A DNA stretch of 64,000 nucleotides from Platanthera guangdongensis (Eukaryota > Streptophyta > Magnoliopsida > Asparagales > Orchidaceae), in assembly GCA_039583875.1 (NCBI GenBank), contig CM077162.1:110393808-110457807 (forward strand), in the 5' to 3' direction. The first letter of the stretch is position 1, and every line of letters begins with the position of its first letter. A program made the position numbers and the translations under genes. Positions 33,092-44,101 of the stretch are shown here, in pieces. The notes beneath the pieces were generated by a model, which did not search any database, had not been told where the DNA came from, and saw only the letters and a program-made list of their open reading frames with translations.

Positions 33092-33417
33092 TGTTGGGAA
33101 CTATGTCCACATTAACCCAGATTTGATGAAGTCACCCTAGAACTAAGATGAATTAATTTATATTTGATGCTTCGTTTGAGTTATGTGTTTGCAGGACTCC
33201 AGTGGGAAGTGTAGACCAATGTCAGTATACAATGGGTCACCAAACATAGGACCATACAGTGTAATCCCTCATTGTGTGTTCCAAAGTGTTGATTCATGTG
33301 TAGCCTCTCTATTGGGATACACTTCATATTCAAGCTATAGGACTGCGAAAAGACTTGATGCTGATTCCCCTCTAGTAGAAGAAAAATTACTGACAAAACT
33401 TTTTTCTAAGTGTTTCT

Positions 33418-34200
33418 CTCGAGTAGGTCGTTAACTACTCGAGTAGATTGCTTGAGATATACTCGAGTAAAACTTATGCATACTCGAGTAAGAAAATTCT
33501 TCCTCTCGTGAAGTTAAGTAAAACACTCGAGTAGTTCACTGACATACTCGAGTAGCTTACTTAACTACTCGAGTAGATCTCTCTTCCTACTCGAGTTGCC
33601 CAGAATTCAGTTTCCAAGTTCTTCTAAGTAAATCACTCGAGTAGTCCAAGTCATATACTCGAGTAGCTCATTCTGTCTCGAGTAGTTCATACTCGAGTAG
33701 TTTACTCTTCCTGTTCCAGATTCCTCTTTCTCAGAATTTTTTTAAGTCATTTACTTGAGTAGGTACTTTATATACTCGAGTAGGTCTCGACACTGTGTCG
33801 AGTAACTCTCTTCTATGTGTCGAGTAGTTATGAAATACTCGAGTAAGTACTTCATATACTCGAGAAGATTTCTTTCCTCTCGAGTAGCTCAATCTGACTA
33901 CTCGAGTAGCTGTTTTTCCTGTGTGCAGAATATTTCTAAGTGTTTGTCTCGACTAGTTCTTCTAACCACTTGAGTAGTTCAACTCTCCCTACTCGAGTAG
34001 TACAACTTGTACTCGAGTAGTTCTACTCCTTCCTGAGAAACCTTTTTGTGTACTCGAGTAGATCTTCTAAGTACTCGAGTAGTTGATTATATGCACTCGA
34101 GTAGTTGTCTTCAACCTACTCGAGTAGTCATGAATTATATACCCGAGTAATATTTCTTTGCTTACTCGAGTAGTCCTTGACCTACTCGAGTAGTTTTATA
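33418..34200 (+). repeat. TACTCGAGTA array in LTR of copia C
   Basis: I count about 25 CTCGAG hexamers in 780 bp, usually as TACTCGAGTAG. Near 33785-33830 there are intermediates (TCTCGACAC, TGTGTCGAGTA) that link this motif to the GTGTCGACAC motif of A and B. A perfect palindrome centred on TCGA is preserved in both. Confidence 0.93.
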
Positions 34201-34932
34201 CCTACTCATGTATATGACCTCATTTTCTCTGAAATTTCTTCTAAGTCCAGATTTGACAGATTTTCAAATCCCGTGACATGATTGGTTCACGTGTACGTCA
34301 TTAAACCAATTATGACCGTTATTAGTACTCCTATAAAAGGTCTTGTCTAATCGACAAAGCCTAATAAGAAAACAAGTTTTCAAGAGGAAAATTATTCTAA
34401 GTTTTGCAGCCGCCTCTTTCCAAAGAATCGTTGTTTCCTCTCTCTCTGTTCACGGAACGAAAGCCGCCGCCGCCTCTGTTCTTCTTCGGCAAGGGCTTCG
34501 ATTTTCAAAGGAAATATACTGAAGAAGTTTTATAGATCGAGATCGTTTCTCAAATCGCTTCCCGATCGTGTAAGACAAAAGATTCAGATCTGGCCGAGAT
34601 TTTCTACATCTTCTCTGAAAGTGCCGCAAAGCTCACAAGAAGAAGATCCTGGTTGCTGTTTGCAGATCTGACAGAAAAATCATTATTTGTACTTTCTTAA
34701 ACAATTTTTGATTCTTGTAGGAGAAGTTTTCTCCGAGTGTAGGAGTTTTCAACTCCGAGTTTGTAGGAAGTTTTGGCTTCCGAGTTGTAGATCCAGTTGG
34801 ATTGGATTGAGATTGTAGGAACTTTGTTCCGAGGGTAGGATTGATTTTCAATCCGAGATAGTGGAGTAGCCGAGTCTAGTTTATTGCTAGATCGGTGAGG
34901 GAAAGTGGATGTACCCAAGATCGGGAAACCAC

Positions 34933-34939
34933 TATAAAT
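34933..34939 (+). promoter_or_regulatory. TATA box in LTR of copia C
   Basis: TATAAAT in AAACCACTATAAATC, preceded by GTGGATGTACCCA, as in A, B and E. Confidence 0.72.
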
Positions 34940-35075
34940 CTTGTCTCGTCTGTGATAATTTGGTAGATAGATCTGTGCTGTGTTCTAAGATTTGTTATTC
35001 CGCAAAAGAAGCACAACTCACCTATTCACCCCCCCCCCCCTCTAGGTGATTTATGTTGACAACTATTATATTTCA

Positions 35076-36362
35076 AAGCTTTTTGGTGCTGTATGAATTT
35101 CTCCAGTCAGTTTGTATTAGTGTCTGTATATTTCTGATTGAGTGTTTTTCTTCTTGTTGTTCCCGTTCTCTTGCTTGATCTATCTTTTTTTAGTGCAATC
35201 TTTCTCTGATTGTGTACCTTTTTTGTCTTCTGTATCTATTCAAAAAATTGAATCCTTTGGCATTAATGCTGACGCCTTGAGAATAATCGACATTAATGTA
35301 TTTCCCCAACTGTCTTGTGGAAAATCAGCAATTAATGTTCCTGAAGAAGACTGTAATTAATGCTTCCTCTAATGGCTACATTCAGAGAATGTTTGAGCAT
35401 TTAATCTGTCAGGAATTATTGCATTTGAGTGAGGATTGAATGTCGGAAATGGCTAAGTCTGGAATCGTCGAACGAATAACAGAATTCGTCGAGCTAAGTT
35501 ACCATTTCGTCGAACTGAGACTCTGTATTCGTCGACCAGACAGCTTCTATTCGTCGAGCTGATAACAGAACTTGCATACTCCAGAATCCCTGCCTTCTCT
35601 GTCTGAAGTTCGTCGAGCTGATAATAGAATTTGTCAACTGGAGATCAGCAACAATTCTGGACTTAGTCAAATATTCTGTGTAGACTGATATTCTGTGTGT
35701 CGACATGAAAACTTTTGGTGTCGACACAAGTGGGTGTCGACTGATTAATCTTGGTGTCGACACAAATCTTCTGGTGTCAACATAAGTTGTCTGGTGTCGA
35801 CATGAGTTGGTGTCGACATAAGTTGGTGTCGACATGAGCTGGTGTCGACACAAGCCCTAAGTGTCGACACAAACTTTCTGGTGTTAGAATTCGTCGAGTA
35901 GAGTACTGAGTTCGTCGACCTGAGAAGTTGACTTCGTCGACCTGATAAGTTGTGAACTTGAGGTCCAAGTTCGTCGAGCTCAGAATCTTGTTTGTCGACC
36001 AAAGCCTGAAGTTGGACTTAGAAAAATCTGGAGTTACCCTGACTTTAGCTTGTTGAAGTATCCCAGGTTTCGTCGAACAGAGAACGAAGATCGTCGAGCT
36101 CAGCATAGAGAAATATCTCAAGATCGTCGAGCTGAGAACATCTTTCGTTGACCTGAGTTCGACGAACGTCGAACTCATTTTACTTAGTCTTGAAATCTTC
36201 TAAGTCTTGAGTATCTGATGGTCTTGTTGATAGCTGGTCCATCTAATGTTGGCTCTAAGGACTTGGCCTACACTCTAGGACATAAATTTGACCCTGGCTA
36301 TATATGTTGGGTCACATCCTAAGTTAGTGAACCTAGCCTAAATCAACTAGGGATCCAACACA
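35076..36362 (-). repeat. LTR F, 5' portion (minus strand, cut by C)
   Basis: Minus strand begins TGTTGGATCCCTAG at 36362 and runs left until the C LTR. It contains a mixed array (about 35465-36175): TTCGTCGAGCT-type motifs (minus AGCTCGACGA) and a block of TGTCGACA motifs (35698-35880). TTAATGCTGAC and CCTTGAGAAT elements (about 35262-35286) recur in E in the opposite orientation, so E and F are related LTRs. Not a coding region; the ORFs here are motif artefacts. Confidence 0.7.
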
Positions 36363-37870
36363 GACTATCAGTCGACACAGATAATATTATTTGACACTAG
36401 CTCAGTCGACACAAGAAGGATTTGTCTCGACACAGCTCTCGGATTATTAGTCGACAGTATCAGTCGACACTAGAAGGACTTGTGTCGACACCCAGAACCA
36501 TCTGTCATCACAGTTCACAGAAGCTATTTCAGAAGGACAAGTCAAATTCTCAGGTCGACGAACCAAGTTCTCAGGACGACGATTTCTGGATTTTTCAGTA
36601 TGCCATTCCAAAAAATATTCTAAGTCCAGAAACAATTCTCAGCTCGACGATCGTCGATCTCCCATCGACGATCTCAAAGTCCTCTACTCTGAACTGAGCT
36701 CGACGATCTACGAGCTCAGGTCGACGATCTTGTGCTTCTCAGCAGTTATCTCAGATCTACGATAGTTGCTCACAAGTCGACGATCTCTTAACCCAGTTCG
36801 ACGATCTCTGAGCCAAGCTCTATGATTTTGTTACTACCTTCAGTTATCAGTTCTCTCAGTCCGGTCAGAAGTATCTATTTTGGTTATGATAAATCATTTT
36901 AAGGCAAATACATTCTGATAATTAATGCTGACATTCTCAAGGCTGATAGCCGTATCTCATGAAGCATTGATTATGGTATTCACAGAATATTTTGTCAAGA
37001 CAGTTACGAAAGTGCATTTATGATTGCCAGCCATTCTACCCGTTTGGGCTCCTAAATTCTTACAGAAAATTAAGTACTTCTGGGAATTCAAATTCAGGCC
37101 GTTAGTCATTCCAAAAATATACAGAGAACTTAAAAAGACAGAGACAACAAGAATCATAAAACAGTCAGGAAGTCAGTCAGAAATTCAATCTCTTTTGCTC
37201 TCAAGGTTTCTTGCTTTGCCAAAAACAAGGAAGAAGAAGAACTTGATGAACACACAAAAATCTCTCTAGTCTTCTTCCTTCATCAGGCTTCAACAATCTA
37301 CAGAGAGCTAGAATCAACATCAATCTGAAGACCTACACCCTGGACAAAGCTTCCTTCTTCCTGAAACTACTCAATATCTCAGGGGGAGCTTTGGCATCAT
37401 CAAATCCACATAGTCTTCTTATTGTGTTTGAGAAAGAGAAGACTGTCATCTATTTTTCTTTAACCTCTCATGTACAGGGTTCTTACTCCCTTCAAAAGTA
37501 AACTCCTTGGTTATAGAGCACCTGATCAAAAACCAATTGGTTTTTAAGCACCTGATCAAAAGCCTGAAGGGTTTCTAGATCTACCTAAAGCAGATCTTAT
37601 GGTGATAGTGCACCTGATCAAAAACCTAAGTGGATTCCTACCAGGGTGGTAGAAGAGTGGATGTACCCAGATTTGGGGAACCACTATAAAATTTCTTGTG
37701 TCGTCTGGATTGCCTTGTGTTTTCTTTGTGCATTGTGTTGTGATAGTTTCTTACTTTTATCTCTTTCTTATAAGTACCTATATTTTAATTCCGCAATAAA
37801 TCTAAACAAATTTTTTTATATACTATATTCACCCCCCTCTAGAGTAAACCGTATCTATCCCTCACTTTCA
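36363..37870 (+). repeat. LTR E, 3' portion (plus strand, cut by F)
   Basis: Begins inside a palindrome array (CAGTCGACACAG; AGCTCGACGATC motifs to about 36830). The promoter module GTGGATGTACCCAG...GGAACCACTATAAAA follows (TATA 37685-37690), then TTCACCCCCCTCTAG and a likely end at TTTCA (37866-37870). No primer binding site follows, so this is a 3' or solo LTR. An alternative reading, in which E starts at TGTTGGG (36307), would make it overlap F. CAGAC (36363-36367) is the predicted F target duplication. Confidence 0.65.
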
Positions 37871-38025
37871 AATTCTCAAACAACCAACAATTGCACGGTA
37901 GGATAATAGTAGAAGCATGAGTAATAGTACTTGACAACCCCGAGTTTTAAATACGACCTTGGTACTACAATTCGATAGGTATACTTGCCTTTTCGTGTTG
38001 ATAGTGAATTCAATTCACATCGAGG
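37871..38025. other. Short spacer, nothing recognised
   Basis: No gene, repeat or LTR edge seen between the E LTR end and the minisatellite. Confidence 0.5.
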
Positions 38026-38745
38026 GCTGTAGGCTCACTCGGTGGTTCGAAATGGTTTGGAGAGGAGACTCCGAGCAGATCCACTGACCAGGATCTCATC
38101 TAGCTGGCAGTGCTGTAGGCACACTCGGTGGTTGGAGATGATTTGGAGAGGAGACTCCAAGCAGACCCGCTGACCAGGGTCTCATCTAGCTGGCAGGGCT
38201 GTAGGCTCACTCAGTGGTTGGAGATGGTTTGGAGAGGAGACCCTGAGCAGACCCGCTGACCAGGCTCTCATCTAGCTGGCAGGGCTCTAGGCTCACTCAG
38301 TGGTTGGAGATGGTTTGGAGAGGATACCCTGAGCAGACCCGCTGACCAGGCTCTCATCTAGCTGGCAGGACTGTAGGCTCACTCGGTGGTGGGAGATGGT
38401 TTGAAGAGGAGACACCGAGCAGACCCGCTGACCAGGCTCTCATCTAGCTGGCAGGGCTGTAGGCTCACTCCGTGGTTGGAGTTGGTTTGGAGAGGAGACC
38501 CCAAGCAGACCTGCTGACCAAGCTCTCATCTAGCTGGCAGGGCTGTAGGCTCACTCGGTGGTTGGAGATGGCTTGGAGAGGAGACCCCGAGCAGACCTGC
38601 TGACCAGGCTCTCATCTAGCTGGCAGGGTTGTAGGCTCACTTGGTGGTTGAAGGTGATTTAGAGTGGAGACCCCGAGCAGACCAGCTGGCCAGGCTCCCA
38701 CCTAGCTGGGAGGGCTGTAGGATCACTTGGAGGCAAGTCAAGTGG
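38026..38745 (+). repeat. 86-bp minisatellite, nine units
   Basis: Units start GCTGTAGGCTCACTC at 38026, 38112, 38198, 38284, 38370, 38456, 38542, 38628 and 38714: exactly 86 bp each time, the last incomplete. Units differ by scattered substitutions but have no indels. No ORF spans the array. Confidence 0.95.
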
Positions 38746-39326
38746 TAAGAGCTCGTGAATGAAGGTGTTCATATTTATTAGAAAATTGGTATAGAATTCC
38801 TAGGAAAAGGAAGGATTGGAGGCAATGCAAGAGAGAATGGGCGTTCCAGGCTAACACTCGGCAAGGAAGGTCTTGTCCGCCGCGAGCGGGTGTTCACTGT
38901 CAAAGGCATAAGTCTCGCATAAAAGGGGGAGAATTTACCGCAAGCAGCAGTCTGGTCCCTAGGTCCTACTCGCGCGGGGTACGTCTCGCGGCGAGATGAG
39001 AGTACAAGGGCAATTTGTCCACTGCCCAGTGTAGGTGAGGAGAAGGCCGACGGATAGCGCTCTAAACAAACTATCAAGCGAAACGACAATGGGTAAAGTG
39101 CAACGAAATAAGAAGAGCGAAAGTTTATAACAAAAAATCTCCTAAGGTTATAATACAAGTCCCAAAATGTGCATTACAACAATCAGAAACATCTCAACAT
39201 CAAGAAAATTTACAAAAGACAAAAAAGTGAGGGGGGGGGGGGGGGTGGAGAAGTCCCCAGACTCTGACATCCCTTCACTCCTCATCACCAGAGGTGGAGC
39301 TGTCATCCGTCTCTCCATATAGCTGG
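38746..39326. other. Unannotated spacer with a G15 run
   Basis: No convincing gene. Holds a 15-base G run (39231-39245). A 126-aa minus-strand ORF (38778-39158) has low-complexity composition and no motif. GCTGG (39322-39326) flanks element G and is its expected target site. Confidence 0.5.
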
Positions 39327-42300
39327 TGTAACATCCCAAATCACACTAGGCCCCTCGTGCGTGTTTTGAGTCAGGAGAGCTGACTAGGGTTCATGGGGAG
39401 TGCTGACAACAGGGCATCAAATGAGAAAAGGAGGAGAAATTAGACAAGCATGAGACACGGGTAGAGACACGGGCGTGTCCCTACCCGTGTGCGTGTGTGT
39501 CGAGTTGAACTCAACGAGGCATGTCGAGATCGATGATGTGACATGGGTAGCGACACGGGCGTGTCCCTACCCGTGTGTGTCGAGTTACACTCGACAGGGC
39601 ATGTCGAGACTGACGAGCTGTGTCGACATCATGTGATACGGGTAGCGATACGGGCATGTCCCTACCCGTGTGTGTCGAGTTACACTCGACGAGAGGTGTC
39701 AAGATCGACGAACTGTGCGTTGACTTCGACGAATTAACATGACACGGGTAGAGACACGGGCGTGCCCATAACCATGTGCTCTAGTCGACGATTTTGGTCG
39801 AGATAGACGAACTGTTGAGATCGTCAAAATGTATCCCGAGAAGGACACGACCAGGGAACACGACTGTGTCATGTGGACACGGGTCGGGACACGCCTACCC
39901 GTGTCAAGTATTGAACCGACACGGAAACTGTCGCTGCAGCTTCGCCAGGCAGGACACGGGTAAGGACACGCCCGTGTCCCTACCCGTGTCACTTTTCATA
40001 TATAAGGGGGAGAGGAAAACATAGCCATTTCCACGCTCACTTAATACCTGTTGCCTGAGAGAATTTTTGTAGAAGAAGAACTGCAGGAGCAAGTTCTAGG
40101 AAGGGAAAATCCGCCATCGCCTTGAAGGAGAAGATGCCGCCAAGGAGAATTACGAGATCCATGGCCGGAAATGGAAGAACTGCTGGAATCGATGTGAGTT
40201 TCCTACCCTCTCCCTTGGTGCTAGATCTGTAGATATCTAGGTGAGACGTCGACTCAAAAGAGTCTTGACATGTGAGAAGATGCTTTCTCTAGGGTGAGGC
40301 CAATCCGGGGCTTGTGCTCTTGGTTAGTGGTGTCTTCAACCTCTCCGATCTTCTATGTGGAGATAGGGGATGGTTTCGTGAAGAGCAAAGGCCTCATGAG
40401 GGTGAATAAGGGTGGAGAAAATTCTGGAATGATTTGGGAAGATCGCCTTGAGGAGGAAGATGAACCGATGCCGTTCATTCCGCCTTAAGATGCGTGCAGA
40501 ATCTGTATTCTGCGCGCAACGAACTTCGTGGCCATTTTTTTAGGTGTGATTTGTCCAGATCTGGGCTTTCGGCTAAACATGAAAGTTGAAGCCCTTTAAA
40601 ATACCTTTCCAACGAATGGTTGCACGACTTCGGATGAAGTCTGTAGCCACGGGAAAGTCTAAACGAAAATAGTGTTCAACAAATCCTACATGCAGAAATT
40701 GTGTTTTGTACGCAGCGGACTTCAAGTCCGATTTCAAATAGGATAACCTCAAATCTGGGTTGAGGTCTGAATACAAAAGTTGTGGAACACGGAAAGACCT
40801 TTCCATCGTGGGGTTATACATCTTCACCGGATTCCTGTAGCTTCGGGAATCTCCGGTCAAGTTGCTGTTCAGATTCAATCTGCATCTAAATTCTGGGCTT
40901 TTTATAAAATGGATTTGGATTCGGTGGCATTAATATTGCAAGATACTTTGTTTGGATGAACTCTTATAATTAATCATTTGTTGCATGTCTGACGAAGTTT
41001 ATTAATCAGATTTCATATAATCACATTGTGTAGCAAGCTTATTTAAATAAATTGATGTGATAGGAATTGATAGATTGTTACTTATGCGCATCATGTTCAT
41101 AATATGTCGTTACCATTTGGAAAGAGTGATAGATCTTTATATGCGCATCATGTTATATTATGTTATCATCATTTGGAAAGGCATATAGAAGAATACAACA
41201 TGGCCATAAGTATATTTGATTAATGAATTGAGTTTAGTAGTCCAATAGTTAGAGCGTCGTCTTCCTACGAGTAGTATTGTGAAGGGATGTAAGTGCGGTG
41301 CTGACCGTCACTTATTGGTTGTGTTGTGATAAGGTATGGATGGATGGTTGGGCTGTGTCCTCGTGCTTACTTCCGAGGCCCCTTCCATGTTATGATGATG
41401 TGGCATTTGCATGCGGTGTGAGTCGACACGAGGTGTCGTAATCCTGGGTTAAGGATAGTGTGGCAGGTCTACGGGCTCGCCAGTCATCACACTGACGGGA
41501 GTCGACAGTTAGACTTTGGGCGGTTGGGCTGTGTCCTCGGTGTTCACGTCCCGGGGCGCCTTCCGTGCCAAGTGAACGGTTGGGCTGTGTCCTCGTGCTT
41601 ACTTTCGAGGCCCCTTTCGGGTCACACAATACCAGTTCGGGCTGTGTTCTTGGTGCACATCTACCCAAGACCCCGCTGGGCCATATTACGCATGGGCTCC
41701 GCTGTTGTGTTCTTAGCATTGAGGCATATGGAGGCCTAGGTGAAGTAGTGTGGATACCCGCCCAGTAGTAGAAGTGCCCGTTCTACTATCACCGCCTGGC
41801 CACGACGGCTGATGCCTGAGAGGTTAGCTACCTGCTCGAAAAGTGAGAACTATAGTCTGTGTCAACATAGCAATTGCATGTGTGTGATCATGGGTGAGTC
41901 ATTGCATAGCATACATATCATTTCATAACATTGCACACCAAGATCCTCATCGTATAAGTTTGTATGGGCACTCATATACGATGAGTTACTTTATGTAACC
42001 CGATCCTTAACTTATAAGTTTGTATCTGCATTCTTATAAGTTAAGTTACTTTCCTGCTGTTACTTATACTTGTTAGTTTGCTGTAGCTCTTAAATATTTG
42101 TTAGATTATGTTATTGCTACTCTTACATTACTGCCACCTGCTTATACTTCTTTACTTGCATATATATATATTTATTACCCTTGTTCCTTCTCTCCGCACG
42201 GTGCCGAGGAGTCGCCGGGGGAGCGAATGCGAAACCACTTAGTCGTTTCGACTAACGGTTGCTACGTCTTACTTTTTAGGAGGTCACGCCGCAGGTAGAG

Positions 42301-42694
42301 CAGCCGCAGACTACGCAGCAGGACAGCCAGGCCAGGACGATAGGGCCTGAAGTGACGGTGCCGTCGATACCGTCAGTTACTGATGTTAGTATTTGATACT
42401 CTGATGTAGCACGTTTGGGCAATGTGTAGCTGTACTCTGATATATTGTAGAAGCATGTTTTAGCTTCTCCTTTATTGATGTATTTGAACATTATACTTAA
42501 TGTGGATTTTGACTTCTCTTGCTTAATATATGGTTGGGTTGGCATGTTCTATTGATATTGTTGTAGCCGGCGGAATAGGCGTCGTGTGGTACAGGTTAGC
42601 CCGTGTGCTAATGCTACCGCAAGGCGGCTGTTCCGGGCATAAGACTCCCCCTTCGTGCCGTGTTTTGGGATCCGGGAGGGGGGGGGGTCTTACA
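39327..42694 (+). repeat. 5' LTR of element G (3368 bp)
   Basis: TGTAACATCCC ... GGGTCTTACA. A very long LTR, typical of Tekay/Del elements. It contains a palindrome array (39452-39790), a tail of related palindromes (39876-39990), a non-coding leader, and 56-bp repeats starting GTTGGGCTGTGTCCTCG (41347, then 41523-41690 in tandem). A G11 tract precedes the 3' end. No gene is supported inside it. Confidence 0.9.
39452..39790 (+). repeat. Long-hairpin repeats in G LTR
   Basis: Four units of about 88-106 bp, each with ACACGGGTAG, then GACACGGGCGTGTC, then CTACCCGTGT, which together fold as a near-perfect long hairpin, followed by TGTCGAGTTACACTCGACA-type palindromes. The central 14-mer GACACGGGCGTGTC is identical to that in the otherwise different T1 LTR. 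Copy in the 3' LTR at 47706-48040. Confidence 0.92.
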
Positions 42695-42696
42695 AA

Positions 42697-42708
42697 TGGT
42701 ATTAGTTT
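42697..42708 (+). other. Primer binding site of G (degenerate)
   Basis: TGGTATTAG, two bases after the LTR; one mismatch to TGGTATCAG in the first nine bases. Confidence 0.6.
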
Positions 42709-42925
42709 GCCACGATCCTCAACTAAGGAAGTCATTAAACAATGGTGCCACCCCCGTTTGATTTGTCAGTTTGGGGACAAACTGACTTAGCGGAAGCAAT
42801 GATGTGCCCATATGTAATTCACGCTAAGTATGTCCAACTTTGACCTTAAGATTAGCCAACCTGACCATACGTTTGCATTTTATGTGTAGATTCCAGCGCT
42901 CATTGAGCAGGTGAGAGGCACTCCT

Positions 42926-44009
42926 ATGCGCTCCATACCCACTCCCACTCAGTTCCAACAATCTGAGTTGGGGCAGACGCTCACTGCCATCCTCGATGCT
43001 TTTAGGGCGCAACAACACCCGGTGCAACAACAAGACCCAAGCTCCAACTGGCTGAGCACCTTCCGGGCTCTCTCCCGTCCCGCCTACCTTGGGACGGAGT
43101 CAGCCGTACGTATAGAGGAATGGCTAGACACGGTTCAGGAGTTGTTGGCTGGTATCCGTTACCCGTCCAACATGGCAGTGACATTGGTGGTGTCCGTCTT
43201 GGACTCACATGCTAAGAGGTGGTGGAAGTCCCTCATGGGCTCTACCTTCCAAGGCCGGGTCTACACAGAGATAAGTTGGAGTGAATTCTCAGGTGTTTTC
43301 TTGGAGCACTTTATCCCTACATCGACCCGAGATGAGCTTGAACAGAGGTTTCTTCTACTAAAGCAGGGATCAAAGTCGGTTAAGGAATACCAGCGGGAAT
43401 TCCAGCATCTCGCAAGGTTTGCGGATTCGTACGAGTTGGATGACAGAGGTTATGCCAAGCGCTTCTACAAAGGGCTGCGGGATCCCCTAAGGCAGTCCCT
43501 TTTGTTTATAGTGGATGGAAGCTTGGCAGAGATCATTGATATGGCGAAAAGAATGGAGGCGGACCACCTGGGATGTAGTAAGAGGCCTGCGGAGGACGTG
43601 ATGGAAGCCGGCCCAAGCAATAGAAGGAGGCGGGACTTCAAAGGAGGAAGAGGATATCAAAGAGGTGGAGGGCGTGTCCACCGAAACTATAGGGTGGAGC
43701 ATCCGGTTCTGCAGTCGCCTGCGTTGCCTCCGCCCCCACAGCCTCAGCAATTTCAACAACCTGAAGGGCGTCGTGGATTGGTGTGCTTCAAATGCAACCA
43801 GTTGAGCCACATCCGACGTTTCTACCCGCAGCTATATGGGAACGTCCCTCCTGATCTACCTCCAGCTCTCCCTCCAGCAGCCCCACGAGGATGGGGATAT
43901 ATGCGTGGTCGAGGACGAGGACTGCGAGGAGATAACCCCGGCCCTGTTAGGGATCAGGTGTACGCGCTTGACATGGCGCAGGAACGGAACCCACAAGATG
44001 TGATTGCAG
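42926..44009 (+). pseudogene. G Gag, damaged zinc knuckle
   Basis: Gag core (WLDTVQELL, RWWKSLMGS, EYQREFQHLARFADSY) over about residues 60-215, then Arg/Gly-rich and Pro/Gln-rich stretches. The zinc knuckle reads CFKCNQLSHIRRFYP: the last Cys of CCHC is Tyr. No stop in the frame. Coding may extend upstream (frame open from 42890, after TGTGTAG), so the true start, possibly spliced as in T1, is unsettled. ATG 42926 is the first in-frame ATG. Confidence 0.82.
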
Positions 44010-44101
44010 GTATGATTTAATTAACATATTTTCATAGTCTAACTTGAATTGATTAAGACTTACTAGACACATAGCAATAAGTTTTGGTTGTTGGTACTTA
44101 G
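44010..44101 (+). other. Putative intron, gag-protease boundary of G
   Basis: 92 bp, GTATGATTTAATT ... GGTACTTAG. Gag reads NPQDVIAG before it and TVIIGG...[10 protein letters not shown] after it, in phase if removed. Same position as in T1 although intron sequences differ. Confidence 0.55.

Larger units (their letters stand above)
33092..35075 (+). repeat. 3' LTR of copia C (1984 bp)
   Basis: TGTTGGGAACTATG ... ATTATATTTCA. Different in sequence from A/B LTRs but with the same plan: 5' unique part, TCGA-palindrome array, promoter module with TATA at 34933, and a C14-type tract before TCTAGGTG. AAGCT (35076-35080) is its predicted target duplication in the F LTR. Confidence 0.88.

Noticed and set aside
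36307..36362. A 56-bp segment with TGTTGG at one end and CCAACA at the other, apparently two divergent overlapping LTR starts or a tiny inverted-repeat element
   Set aside because: Simpler: it is the first 56 bp of the minus-strand F LTR, whose sequence happens to contain CCCAACA. Everything to its right fits the interrupted E LTR.
38778..39158. 126-aa minus-strand ORF
   Set aside because: Ser/Arg/Pro-rich composition, no recognisable domain, no promoter; consistent with chance in GC-moderate spacer.
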